Positions 25,781 to 34,498 are shown, numbered from the stretch's first letter. The stretch is DNA of 64,000 nt from Streptantibioticus ferralitis (GCF_029223525.1 NZ_JARHTQ010000011.1:1-64000), one strand, 5' to 3'. A program made the numbers and translations. The notes: generated by a model not told the origin, from the sequence alone.

Positions 25781-26632
25781 TCAGCCGCGCTGGATGCCCG
25801 TGGTGTCCTGGAGCACCCCGCGCCGGCCGTCCTGGGTCTGCGCGACCAGCGACGAACCGCGCTGGTCCACCGCGAGATACCAGGTGCCCGGCGTCAGTTC
25901 GGCGATCGGGTTCGGCGAACCGTCCTCCGGGTAGATCGGGCGCGGCACCGGCACCGCGAACCAGAACGGAGCGAAGTCCGCGGCACCGCCGACCGGCGCC
26001 TGCGCGGCGGCCGGGCCGGACGCCGCGGGGTGCGTGGCGCCACCGAGCGGAGCGCCCGGCTGCTGCGGCTGCGCGCCGTACGGCTGCTGTCCGCCGGGGT
26101 AGCCGTAACCGCTCCCGGGCTGCTCCGTGCCGTACGGCTGGGCGCCGTACGGCTGACCGCCGTAGGGCTGGGCCTGCACCGGCTTGGGGGCGCTGACCAG
26201 GGCGGCCTTCAGAGCCGGGACGCGGGGGGTGAGGATCGCGACGGCGGCCATCGCCACGGTGGCGACGAAGCCGAGGATGGCGCCGATGCCCGGGCTCACG
26301 CCCTGGCCGCCACCCATCAACGACCACAGCGAGCTCCACGCGGCGAACACCGCGAGAGCGGTCCCCCACTGGTCCAGGGTGAGCCCGGCGGCCTTACGGC
26401 CCTCGGGCAGGAAGCGCGCGCCGACGGTCAGGCCCGCGGCGATGATTCCGGCCAGGAAGATCGAAGGAAGCACGGGGAACAGTGACGACTTCCATGCGCT
26501 CGGCATGGTGACCTGGCCACAGAAGTTGCCGCAGTCGCTGGCCGAGTGGAAATCGAGGAATGACGCGATGAGCAGCAGCACCGCTGCACCGATCACCGCG
26601 CCGTCGCCTCGGGTGAGGGAGCGGATGTTCAC
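25781..26632 (-). CDS. Membrane protein with Gln/Pro/Tyr-rich linker (DUF5336-like)
   Basis: The protein is 283 aa from GTG 26632, with AAAGGA upstream. Four hydrophobic helices occur in the first 140 residues (GAVIGAAVLLLIASFLDF, VLPSIFLAGIIAAGLTVG, WGTALAVFAAWSSLWSL and AILGFVATVAMAAVAIL). A linker of YGGQPYGAQPYGTEQPG-type repeats follows, then a C-terminal beta-rich domain that includes ELTPGTWYLAVDQRG. The arrangement matches DUF5336-type actinobacterial membrane proteins, whose function is unknown. The last section could be cytoplasmic and bind a ligand. It is a single-gene unit closed by a terminator. Confidence 0.75.
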   Translation of the reverse strand: MNIRSLTRGDGAVIGAAVLLLIASFLDFHSASDCGNFCGQVTMPSAWKSSLFPVLPSIFLAGIIAAGLTVGARFLPEGRKAAGLTLDQWGTALAVFAAWSSLWSLMGGGQGVSPGIGAILGFVATVAMAAVAILTPRVPALKAALVSAPKPVQAQPYGGQPYGAQPYGTEQPGSGYGYPGGQQPYGAQPQQPGAPLGGATHPAASGPAAAQAPVGGAADFAPFWFAVPVPRPIYPEDGSPNPIAELTPGTWYLAVDQRGSSLVAQTQDGRRGVLQDTTGIQRG

Positions 26633-26841
26633 GTAGTGGTCCTTTGTCAGTTCGGTGGACGTCGTCGCTGTCGCCGGTACGCGCAGCGCGCTCCGCTCAG
26701 CGGGGCGGAGTGCGGGGGTGGGCACCCATCGTACGGGTGTGAACGGCGGCGGGTGAGCCGGGTGGGACGGAATCCCTACCCTCCGGAACCCTCCGGGTAT
26801 GTGCGGATGCCGTCCTGGATGCCCTGGCCCGCGACGTGTTG

Positions 26842-27585
<744 letters not shown>

Positions 27586-27846
27586 CTATCGCCTGCGGCG
27601 GGCTTTGGGTGGGGGCTTGTCCTTCGCCTGCGGCGGGCGGGGGTTTTTGTCTTTCCACCCGCCCACCCTTTTTGTTCGCATCTGCATCCGTCTCGGTATC
27701 GTCCGCCGGTTCCGTGCGCGGATTCTTTGCCGATAAATTCTCGTGAGTTCACGGTGTGCTCTTCTCACGCGTGCTGGGTGTCTTCTCTGCGCGCCATCGC
27801 TACGGCATCGCTACACCTTGAAACAACCTTCGGGCCGCCCGGGTAA

Positions 27847-28740
27847 TTCGGAGCACTCCCTACCCCTGACGCTCGGATCGTGCGCGCACAGGCCCTGTGC
27901 GGCGAAGGCAAGCCCCGCGAAGAGACCGGACTCGCCATCACCAAAACGTTGTTGGCTGTCAAGCTGTCTGGGCAGGCCGACATCGCCGAAACCCTCCTCC
28001 ACCAGCCGACCCGCGCCGCCGCCATCCGCGCATGCGCCACCGCCGTGAACGCCGCCGACACCATCGCCACCGCCCGGGGATTCGAGGGCAAGGCGGCTGA
28101 GGAGTACTGGACCGCGTGGACCGGAACCGTCGAGATGGAATTCACCGGGAAGCGCGCCGCCACGCTCCCGGCCGAGTGGTCAGTGTTCATCGGCAGAGAA
28201 TCCCGCATCGGCCGATCCCCGCGCCGCGCCACCGAACCGATCAACGCCCTGCTGAACTACGCCTACCGCGTCGCGGAATCCGCATGCGTCAGCGCCTGCC
28301 GCGCCTACGGCATCGATCCCGGCATGGGCATCTCCCACGCTGATAAGGACGGCCGCGACTCCTTCGCCCTGGACCTGTTGAAGGCCGTCCGCCCGACCGT
28401 GGACCCCCGCCGACGACTTCACCCAGACCCGCGACGGCATGTGCCGAGTGCTGGCGCCCCTCACCCACGAGATCGCCGAGCGGCTCTCCGACTGGTTCGC
28501 CGACGCAGCCCAGCACGCTGCCCACGTGCGCCGTACGCTGGCCGCCATCGCAACCGGCGACGTACCCGCCACACCCCGCCCGACCGGTCCCATCGGCCGC
28601 AGCCTGCCCACCGCAGCGCGAGGCCCCCGCCGCACCACCGCACCGCATCCCGCACGGCCCGCCAGCACGAGCAAGCCCGTGCGTGCGACGGTCGCGGCAA
28701 CGTGCCCAACCGAGGGGTTGCCAGGGGGACTTGAACGGGC
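27847..28740 (+). pseudogene. cas1: Truncated, frameshifted CRISPR-associated endonuclease Cas1
   Basis: From 27880 the frame reads the Cas1 catalytic domain: TGLAITKTLLAVKLSGQADI, AAEEYWTAWTG (first catalytic Glu), PRRATEPINALLNYAYRVAE, GISHADKDGRDSFALDLLKA (catalytic His and Asp) and VRPTVD. Near 28405 the frame shifts; the other frame continues DDFTQTRDGMCRVLAPLTHE, the normal Cas1 C terminus. A TAA about 33 bp before the first codon closes the frame upstream and the N-terminal beta domain is missing. No cas2, other cas gene or repeat array is visible. The gene is therefore a relic with its active-site residues preserved. Its end abuts the truncated end of the opposite XRE gene. Confidence 0.8.
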
Positions 28741-28759
28741 ATCACGGCCCGCCTGCCTA

Positions 28760-29523
28760 CCCGAGCACGCCAACAGGGCGTCAGCGCTTAGCCGGTCGTA
28801 CGCCGCTCGTGCCTCGGCAACGGCTTCCGTCGAGTCGTGCACCTGCCCTTGCTCGTAAGTCTCCTCGTACAGGACTTCGGTTCCGTCCTGCCGTCTGATT
28901 ACGATAAACGGAGTTGCACGCGCCTGGGATCCACTGAACGGGAACACCTGAACCGTGACGCGCGGATGCTCGGCTACCGCCACAAGGTGCCGAAGCTGGC
29001 TACGCATGATGTCCGGACCACCCACGCCGGACCATAGCGCCGCCTCATGCAGGATCACCCACAGCGATGGGGGGTTTGGTCCGTCGAGCAGTTCCCGGCG
29101 CGTCATGCGCTCTTCCACATGGGCCTTGATCTCGTCCGCTGAGTCTTGCGGGCGGGCGGACTGGTAGACGGCCGCAGCGTACGAGGGGGTTTGCAGGATG
29201 CCCGCAACCAAGGCGGGCGAGTAGTCACAGATGGCCGCTGCCTCGCGCTCCAACTGGAGGTACGGGATCATCCACGCGGGATTGCCCGCATCGGCGGCCC
29301 GCTGGCGCATGCGTGCGTAGACCCCCGGCGTACCAAACACCCGGTCGCAGCCTTCGGCAAACTGGGCGCTCGGTAGCTGCTGCCCCGTCTCCACCTTGCT
29401 GACGTAAGGCTGCTGACAACACAGCTAGTCCGCCAGCTCTGTTTGCGACCAGCCACGCGACTCCCGGGCGCGCTTGATCTCGTGGCCGAACTGAGCGGCG
29501 GGGGACTGCGGTTCCTCGCTCAT
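28760..29523 (-). pseudogene. XRE/DUF5753 regulator interrupted by an in-frame TAG
   Basis: From ATG 29523 the frame reads MSEEPQSPAAQFGHEIKRAR then ESRGWSQTELAD, a stop TAG, and LCCQQPYVSKVETGQQLPSA, a standard XRE HTH split by the stop. After it the DUF5753 domain is intact: YARMRQRAADAGNPAWMIPY, YLQLEREAAAICDYSPALVA, GILQTPSYAAAVYQ, LHEAALWSGVGGPDIMRSQL and VLYEETYEQGQVHDS. The C terminus runs out near AYDRLSADAL where DUF5753 proteins normally have about 15 more residues, and the frame then becomes antisense to cas1. This family usually pairs with a DUF397 gene; none is adjacent. Translation could restart downstream, but without the full HTH. Confidence 0.8.
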
Positions 29524-29686
29524 GCGTTCAACTCCCCATATTCCAATGAGGTTTGGAATGGCCTAGCACCTGTTCAGCGTACGCGCGGAGGGCAACGCTG
29601 TGGAGACGCGCAGTAACAACGCGCAGACCCCGGCGACCGCCTGACACGGCCCCGGGGCATGGTCAACGCTGGTTAGGAGCGTCAAC

Positions 29687-29920
29687 GTGGCACACACTAT
29701 CGCCCGTTGGGGGCTTACCGGAGCCCGTCCACCAGGGCGTCACTCACGCAAGTACTTCGAACTGCCCGCCCATGTCCGGGCAGCCATGGGAGCACGCATC
29801 ACCCCGCTTCACGATCTCCGCGCCATGAGCGACGCGGAACAGCACGTCCGCTTGCGCACCGTCCTGCAGGGGCTCATCGCGGTAGATCCCAGCATCAACG
29901 GGCACGGGGCGATCTGGTGA
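29687..29920 (+). CDS. Small hypothetical protein (77 aa)
   Basis: It starts at GTG 29687 with GGAG about 12 bases upstream. The sequence (ARWGLTGARPPGRHSRKYFE, LPAHVRAAMGARITPLHDLR, SDAEQHVRLRTVLQGLIAVD) is soluble, mixed charge and has no membrane segment or cysteines. Its stop overlaps the next GTG by 4 bases, giving the first of three consecutive start/stop overlaps, which is good evidence that this set is expressed as one unit. I do not recognise the family. Similar tiny genes often sit next to XRE/DUF5753 regulators in Streptomyces accessory regions. Confidence 0.6.
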   Translation: MAHTIARWGLTGARPPGRHSRKYFELPAHVRAAMGARITPLHDLRAMSDAEQHVRLRTVLQGLIAVDPSINGHGAIW

Positions 29921-30105
29921 GCACCCCAGAGGTACGCGTCCCTGCCCTTGAGCCGGTGCCCGTCGAGGGCTGCCGGATCTGTGCTGCGGCGGCTCGACGG
30001 CGCGAAACGGCGCGCAAGACGGCCAGCGTGATCAGCGTTCGGGCGTGCGGCATCACCATCAGCCAGCACCCGCACGAGAACGCGCCGGAAAAGGGGGCCG
30101 CATGA
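29917..30105 (+). CDS. Small hypothetical protein with a CRIC motif (62 aa)
   Basis: GTG 29917 overlaps the preceding stop (GTGA). The peptide has EGCRICAAAARRRETARKTA, a single CxxC-type pair that could bind metal with partners, followed by a basic helix and a polar tail. Its stop overlaps the next ATG (ATGA). Not recognised; assignment rests on coupling with its neighbours. Confidence 0.55.
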   Translation: MSTPEVRVPALEPVPVEGCRICAAAARRRETARKTASVISVRACGITISQHPHENAPEKGAA

Positions 30106-30293
30106 CTGCGGAACTCCCTGAAGGTGCTGACCCTGCGCCCTGCTCAGGGCTCACCTACCCGCCGTGTGAGTGCCCCGAGCACAGCCGGGCGGGCGACGCG
30201 GACGACAGCCCGATCCTTGCGCGACTTCGTGAGCGCGTACGGAAAGAGTCCTCAAAGCGGCGCGAGTTCGGCCAGTTGGGAAGGCTGCTATGA
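30102..30293 (+). CDS. Small hypothetical protein (63 aa)
   Basis: ATG 30102 overlaps the previous stop. The sequence includes CSGLTYPPCECPEHSRAGDA (three Cys and one His, possible metal site) and a C-terminal charged helix RLRERVRKESSKRREFGQLG. The stop overlaps the next ATG. Family not recognised. Confidence 0.55.
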   Translation: MTAELPEGADPAPCSGLTYPPCECPEHSRAGDADDSPILARLRERVRKESSKRREFGQLGRLL

Positions 30294-30541
30294 GCGCGTG
30301 GACGACCGTCCAATACCCAACTTCACGCATTTACGAGGCGGAATGCACCACCGATGGCCTTGATTGCACGGCTGCATCCGGCTCAATGCGCAGCATTGGC
30401 GACGTGGGGGCATGGACGAAGGCACACTGCCAAGAGACCGGCCACACCCGCTTTCTGAGGATCTTCTCTGATCACGCAATCGTGCAGTGCGAGGGTCACC
30501 CCTTGAGCCCGCGAAGCGCCGCCCGCACCTTACAGCAGTGA
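30290..30541 (+). CDS. Small DUF7848-like protein (83 aa)
   Basis: ATG 30290 overlaps the preceding stop. The order of motifs YPTSRIYEAECTTDGLDC, DVGAWTKAHCQETGHTRFLR and IFSDHAIVQCEGHPLSPRSA gives paired cysteines, a W-x-x-x-H, and a T-G-H-x-x-F motif. This matches the actinobacterial family I know as DUF7848: small proteins of unknown function in mobile or regulatory clusters, possibly zinc-binding. One normally paired Cys appears replaced (TTDG instead of TTCG), which may weaken a metal site. It ends the four-gene coupled set. Confidence 0.6.
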   Translation: MSAWTTVQYPTSRIYEAECTTDGLDCTAASGSMRSIGDVGAWTKAHCQETGHTRFLRIFSDHAIVQCEGHPLSPRSAARTLQQ

Positions 30542-30553
30542 AGGACAACTGAC

Positions 30554-30652
30554 ATGCACTTACTCGGTCGCTTCGCGGACCCGCTGATGCTGGGTGTCAT
30601 CTGGTTTGCTTGCGGCGTGATTGTCACGCTTGGTGCAACCGGCCATCTCTGA
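30554..30652 (+). CDS. 32-residue single-pass membrane peptide
   Basis: ATG 30554 begins 13 bases after the previous stop, with AAGGACAACTGAC upstream as a ribosome binding site. The peptide is MHLLGRFADPLMLGVIWFAC then GVIVTLGATGHL: one hydrophobic helix of about 20 residues with few charges. Its position after four coupled genes and before an RNA-structured region suggests it is real. Function unknown; size and composition resemble small membrane regulators, holin-like or type I toxin peptides. Confidence 0.5.
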   Translation: MHLLGRFADPLMLGVIWFACGVIVTLGATGHL

Positions 30653-30661
30653 GGCTCCCGT

Positions 30662-30804
30662 CCCTGCCGGACAGAGTCAAACGGGCGTCCCACTGTTCGA
30701 GATCCCGGCAGGGGCAGGGTTGAACGCCCGTTCGTCTCACGTCCGCGAGTCGGACGGGTAAGCCCGCCCCGGTTGTTGGTACGGGATTCACGGGCCGGGG
30801 CGGG
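30662..30804 (+). ncRNA. Possible structured RNA with an interleaved (pseudoknot) stem pair
   Basis: Two perfect 9-bp pairings are interleaved: CCCTGCCGG (30662-30670) with CCGGCAGGG (30705-30713), and AACGGGCGT (30680-30688) with ACGCCCGTT (30724-30732). Their order A-B-A'-B' is that of an H-type pseudoknot. A third stem, CCCGCCCCGG (30763-30772) with CCGGGGCGGG (30795-30804), follows. The region has no supported gene and lies between two short genes. It could be a terminator complex, a leader element for the next gene, or a small RNA. Sequence alone does not separate these. Confidence 0.45.
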
Positions 30805-30844
30805 TCCTGCAAGGTTCATCAACTACATGAAGGGAAGTGCGGCC

Positions 30845-30967
30845 ATGCGACCCAAGATCACGGCGCACATTGTGGGGAACGGCACTTGCCCAGCGGGCGG
30901 AGACCACCAGTACCAGATGTGGAGTTCCAAGGTGCGCTGCGTCAAGTGCGGTGCCACGCAGGGCTGA
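30845..30967 (+). CDS. Small zinc-ribbon-like protein (40 aa)
   Basis: ATG 30845, with GAAGGGAAG about ten bases upstream; an in-frame ATG at 30827 is an alternative. The peptide contains GNGTCPAGGDHQYQMWSSKV then RCVKCGATQG. The CVKC knuckle plus C and H upstream make a plausible single zinc site. It lies 60 bp before the phosphotransferase gene. Function unknown. Confidence 0.5.
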   Translation: MRPKITAHIVGNGTCPAGGDHQYQMWSSKVRCVKCGATQG

Positions 30968-31027
30968 TCACGTGAGTCTGGGGGGAACTCGGACGGGTTC
31001 CCTCCCTTTCGCCGAAGGGATCGAGGC

Positions 31028-31807
31028 ATGGAACCTCACGTCAGCTGGAACGAACTTCCCGAAACCCTACGGACGGTAGTTGAGAAACGCGTGGGCAAGG
31101 TGCTCTCTGCCAGGACCGTACCGGAAGGGATCACCTGCCGAACGGCACTGGTCCTCTCAACAGCGACCGCAACGCTGTTTCTGAAAGGTGCGCCCGTCGC
31201 CGACCGCAGCAGCATGGAGGCACAGCGCACCGAAGCGGAGATCAATGAAGCGGTTCGTAAGGTCAGCCCGGCAATGCGCTGGGAAGCCGTCGCCGACGGG
31301 TGGCACCTAATCGCATTCGATTATGTGGACGGCCGACACGCTGATCTCACGCCCCAGTCGCGAGACGCGGCGATCGTTGCCGACGCGCTCAAACGCGCTC
31401 GTTCTTGCCGTGTGCCTACAGGCGGACTTGTCCCGCCACTGGCCGAACGGTACCGCCAGGTTCTTCGCCCCGGGGACTCCGAAACGCTCGAAGGCTCATC
31501 GCTGTTGCACACTGACACCAACCCTCACAACCTCTTGATTGCGTCTAAGCGCGGCTACCTTGTCGATTGGGCTATGCCCGCCACCGGCCCAGCGTGGGTG
31601 GACGCTGCACAGACGGCAGTTCGGCTCATGGGGTACGGCTGGAAGCCTCGGGACGCCCGTGCGTGGCTCAGCAGCTTTCCAGAGTGGGAGCATGCCAACG
31701 GGGCCGCCAAGGCTGTGTTCGTACGCGTGGTTAGCGATGACGCCACGGCCCATTTCGGCTCGTACGCCGAGGAAGAAAACGCCCGCTTCCACGCACTTTT
31801 GGAGTGA
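31028..31807 (+). CDS. Aminoglycoside-phosphotransferase-family kinase
   Basis: The protein is 259 aa. The catalytic loop is SLLHTDTNPHNLLI (residues about 157-170; Asp and Asn of the HxDxxxxN motif) and the metal-binding DFG equivalent is YLVDWAMPA (about 176-184). The N-lobe contains TATLFLKGAP with a candidate ATP-binding Lys. This is the APH/choline-kinase fold. It resembles the APH family genes common beside XRE/DUF5753 regulators in Streptomyces. Substrate could be an antibiotic, a sugar or a protein; resistance cannot be claimed from sequence. ATG 31028 is preceded by GAAGGGATCG. Confidence 0.8.
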   Translation: MEPHVSWNELPETLRTVVEKRVGKVLSARTVPEGITCRTALVLSTATATLFLKGAPVADRSSMEAQRTEAEINEAVRKVSPAMRWEAVADGWHLIAFDYVDGRHADLTPQSRDAAIVADALKRARSCRVPTGGLVPPLAERYRQVLRPGDSETLEGSSLLHTDTNPHNLLIASKRGYLVDWAMPATGPAWVDAAQTAVRLMGYGWKPRDARAWLSSFPEWEHANGAAKAVFVRVVSDDATAHFGSYAEEENARFHALLE

Positions 31808-32090
31808 TCGTCTTCTTTGAACGGCTCGGCCCCTACAGTCCACCAAAGCGGGCCCCGACTCCTGTGGGACGACCTGGCGCGTGTCCGTCGGCGTTGGGAG
31901 AGCGCAGGCAGGTTCCGCTACACCGGTTGGCCGTAAAGCTCACGCCAGGCAGCAGTACGCTCACTGCCCCGAACGGTTGGACGTTCAGAATCTGAGCAGC
32001 GCAGGCGGGGTGTTCGGTCTGTGGGCCTACCCGTGATGCAATACGGAGTCACCGCGTCCGTGCGCCAAACACCGAGGGTGCACGGGCGAT

Positions 32091-32144
32091 AGCGGAAGCC
32101 CCGTTCGCATACCCACGCCGGGCGCGCGGACGGGGCTTTCCGCT
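32091..32144 (+). terminator. Terminator-like hairpin
   Basis: AGCGGAAGCCCCGT (32091-32104) pairs with ACGGGGCTTTCCGCT (32130-32144), leaving one bulged T and a 25-nt loop. It may terminate transcripts from the phosphotransferase side. Confidence 0.5.
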
Positions 32145-32379
32145 GTCTAAGTCCTATCTTGGGCACGCTGCGCAGAGCTTCCCGAAGCGCCTCAAAAGCT
32201 GGTTGCTGGGCGCGCGAGAAAACCACCGCGTACGGATCGGTGTGTGCAGCCTGAGCACGTCTACGGTGCACGCGTGGCGGAGGAGTGCCAGGCCCCACAA
32301 ACCGGATCCACCCGACGGCCAGCAGCCCCGCACCCGCCACCGCACAGACGCCCCGCACCCGACACCACCCGAAGACACC

Positions 32380-32408
32380 GAACCCCCGACACACAGCGTC
32401 GGGGGTTC
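32380..32408. terminator. Perfect 11-bp hairpin, terminator-like
   Basis: GAACCCCCGAC (32380-32390) and GTCGGGGGTTC (32398-32408) form a perfect stem around a 7-nt loop (ACACAGC). There is no U tract. It lies in the non-coding stretch between the phosphotransferase and the broken response regulator. Confidence 0.55.
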
Positions 32409-32614
32409 CGTGCATCCAGCACACCACCGCCCCAGGCAGCAGAACAGCGCAACCGAACGAGAAAGACCACCGACACCCCCGCTCCCAGACCACCAGCCAA
32501 CCCAGGGGCAACCACCCAGACCAGTCACCCCGAGTAGCGAGGACGCACGGACAGCATTTCTGAGTGTGCGTCAGGTCGGCTTGGATCAGTAATCGGGGCC
32601 TTCTCTCTTTACCC

Positions 32615-32684
32615 GCTGCGCCCCGGGCCCCCGTTTGGGGCTGCGCCCCGGGCCCCCGTTCGGGGCTGCGCCCCGGGCCCCCCG
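32615..32684. repeat. Tandem 25-bp GC-rich repeat, 2.8 copies
   Basis: The unit GCTGCGCCCCGGGCCCCCGT then T(T/C)GGG begins at 32615, 32640 and 32665, so the period is exactly 25 bp; the third copy is partial. The repeat abuts the point where the response-regulator gene loses similarity. It may mark the recombination scar or have helped cause it. Confidence 0.85.
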
Positions 32685-32866
32685 AGCAGGGCGACATCGG
32701 GCTGCGCCTCCTTCGCGGCGGGCACGATCGCGTCGCCGTCCGAGACCTGCGCGACGACCTCCATGTCGTCCTCACGTCCCAGCAGCAGCGCCAACGCACC
32801 ACGCATCATGCGCTGATCCTCGGTGAGGAGGACTCTGGTCAGCTGGGCGTCCCGCGCCGCGGTCAT
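32685..32866 (-). pseudogene. Response regulator truncated inside the receiver domain
   Basis: From ATG 32866 the frame reads MTAARDAQLTRVLLTEDQRM, MRGALALLLGREDDMEVVAQ and VSDGDAIVPAAKEAQPDVAL, the first 60 residues of a LuxR-type (NarL) receiver. It breaks at DVALL, just before the phospho-acceptor Asp expected in DVALLDIEMPG, and then runs into the 25-bp repeats. The rest of the receiver and the HTH are absent. The start is 1 base from the kinase stop, so it was once the second gene of a kinase-regulator operon. Confidence 0.8.
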
Positions 32867-32867
32867 G

Positions 32868-34148
32868 TCACCGCTCCTCTTCCACCGGCAGTTCAGCCGT
32901 CAGCTGGAACCCGCGCCGGGGTGCGGGACCGGCGGTCAGTGAGCCGCCCGCCATGGACATCCGCTCGGCCAGCCCCTTCAGACCGGTGCCCCCCGCCCGC
33001 CATCCGCCGCCCTGGGCGCAGGCGCCGGAACCCGCGCCGCTGCCGTCCCCGTCATCGGTGATCCGCAGAACGGCCCGGTCGCCATCGGTGTCCAGCTCTA
33101 TCCGGCAGGACGATGCCCCGCTGTGCCGTACCACGTTCGTCACGCCTTCCCGTACCACCCATCCCACCAGGGCCTCGGTCTGCGACGCCAACGGCGGACC
33201 TGACTCCTGGACGGTCACCGCTATGCCGGAGGCGTCCAGCACGGAACGGGCGCGCTCCAACTCGGCCGTCAGGCTGCCGTTCCGGTAGCCGGAGACGGCC
33301 TCCCGTATCTCGGTGAGCGCCTGGCGGCTGACCGACTCGATGTCGGACGCGTGGCTCAGCGCGGCATCCAGGTCGCGGGGGGCCAGGCGGCGTACCGCCT
33401 CCGCTTTCACGGCCACGACGGACATGGTGTGCCCGAGGAGGTCATGAAGATCACGTGAGAAGCGTAGCCGTTCCTGGCTGACCGGGGCGCGGGCCAACTT
33501 CTGCCGGGTGGGCCGTAGTTGGCTGATGAGCTGGTGCAACGAAAGGATCGCGGCGGTCACCAGGCCGGACAGGAAGGTTCCGTACGCGGTGGCGGCCGAG
33601 GCCCAGACGCCTCCGCCGTGGAACCCGGAGATCGCCCCGTCCGATGAGGACAGCAGCAACAGGACGATGGCCAGCTGCTTGCCGCCGAGCAGTGCCCCGC
33701 AGGCCAGCGAGAGCAGGATGAACAGCAGGATCCAACTGTGGCCGAACGCGATGTTGGTCGCGTAGGTGAGCGCGGCGAGCGCCAGCAGCAGGTAGCGCGG
33801 TTGTCGGCCGTCCCTGAGGCTCTCGTCGAACTCCGCCCTGACCGTCATCACATAGATCACGCCGAAGGCGGCGAGCGCGGAACAGGCCAGCCATGCCGGT
33901 CCGACCCGGCCATGCGCCACATCGGCGCCCGGCGCCATCAGCATCGACAGTCAGGGCATCATCGCCTTGGCGGTGGGCGCCTTGAGCTTCTCTATGTACG
34001 TGTCCAGTTCGGCGCCGCGCAACTGTCGCATCTCATGCGCGTCGAGCAACCCCCGCTCGCGGCGGGCCTTGCCGCAGCGCCGTCGTTCCATGGCGGCCTG
34101 AAACCCTTCGGTGCCCCATGTCTCCTGCATCCCCCGTGCCCCCGTCAT
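32868..34148 (-). pseudogene. DesK/NarX-type sensor histidine kinase with an in-frame TGA
   Basis: An open frame from 33944 gives a kinase with membrane helices and a HisKA_3 domain (RLRFSRDLHDLLGHTMSVVA with the phospho-His; ATPase region VVREGVTNVVRHSGASSCRI, GTGLKGLAERM). Its first helix begins abruptly at MLMAPGADVAHG. In the same frame, across a TGA at 33951-33953, the upstream codons run from ATG 34148 and end LDTYIEKLKAPTAKAMMP. Reading the TGA as Trp gives AMMPWLSMLMAPGADVA, a natural first helix. I therefore read 34148-32868 as one kinase gene with a nonsense codon at about position 66. A restart at 33944 lacks a ribosome binding site. Its regulator partner is truncated. Confidence 0.72.
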
Positions 34149-34350
34149 GCCTCTCGTCCGTTCGATCGTGCTGGTCGTGGTCCATCATGCGGTGCGCGGG
34201 GGCGGGCGGCCATCGAGGGATCGGCGGCCGATGGGCGCCGGTTGGCTGATCCGCGTCTCATCCGCGGAGCCGTCGAGGATCCACCGATCAGCTGACTATG
34301 CGTCAGCTATTCCCTGTGGCAGGGTGATGCGTTATACAAGGCCCATCGAC

Positions 34351-34364
34351 TAGAACGCGTTCTA
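34351..34364. promoter_or_regulatory. KstR operator upstream of the steroid operon
   Basis: TAGAACGCGTTCTA is a perfect palindrome and matches the KstR consensus TnnAACnnGTTnnA exactly. It is the best of the four sites in the window and lies 135 bp before the MaoC gene. The rest of 34149-34498 holds no visible gene; GACAAGGAG at about 34481 is the ribosome binding site for 34499. Confidence 0.88.
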
Positions 34365-34498
34365 CGTGCCGCTAGCGATTGCCCTGATCGACCCCGGCGC
34401 GGCCGACGGTGCGGACGGTCGCGTCGGGGTCCCGGCGTGACCGTCCGCGTTTCCTCCCGGAGGCGCTGCCCCCGGACCACCGACAAGGAGCCGTGCAG

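Larger units (their letters stand above)
31808..32608. other. 800-bp stretch without a clear gene
   Basis: No gene with a ribosome binding site is evident. Directly after the kinase stop and in the same frame, a TTG at 31817 would give a 39-residue peptide ending LLWDDLARVRRRWESAGRFR then YTGWP (stop 31934-31936). This looks protein-like and may be a detached tail or a tiny gene. A long minus-strand frame across 31918-32802 has the biased Trp/Arg/Cys composition of a shadow frame. Two strong hairpins lie at 32091-32144 and 32380-32408. Confidence 0.4.

Noticed and set aside
31918-32802. A 294-codon minus-strand frame across the non-coding stretch after the phosphotransferase
   Set aside because: Trp/Cys/Arg-rich low-quality composition, no ribosome binding site, crosses a perfect hairpin and the 25-bp repeats, and overlaps the start of the truncated response regulator.
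33951-34148. An independent 65-residue gene upstream of the histidine kinase
   Set aside because: It is in the same frame as the kinase and reads into its first membrane helix if one TGA is taken as Trp, so it is better explained as the broken 5' end of the kinase.
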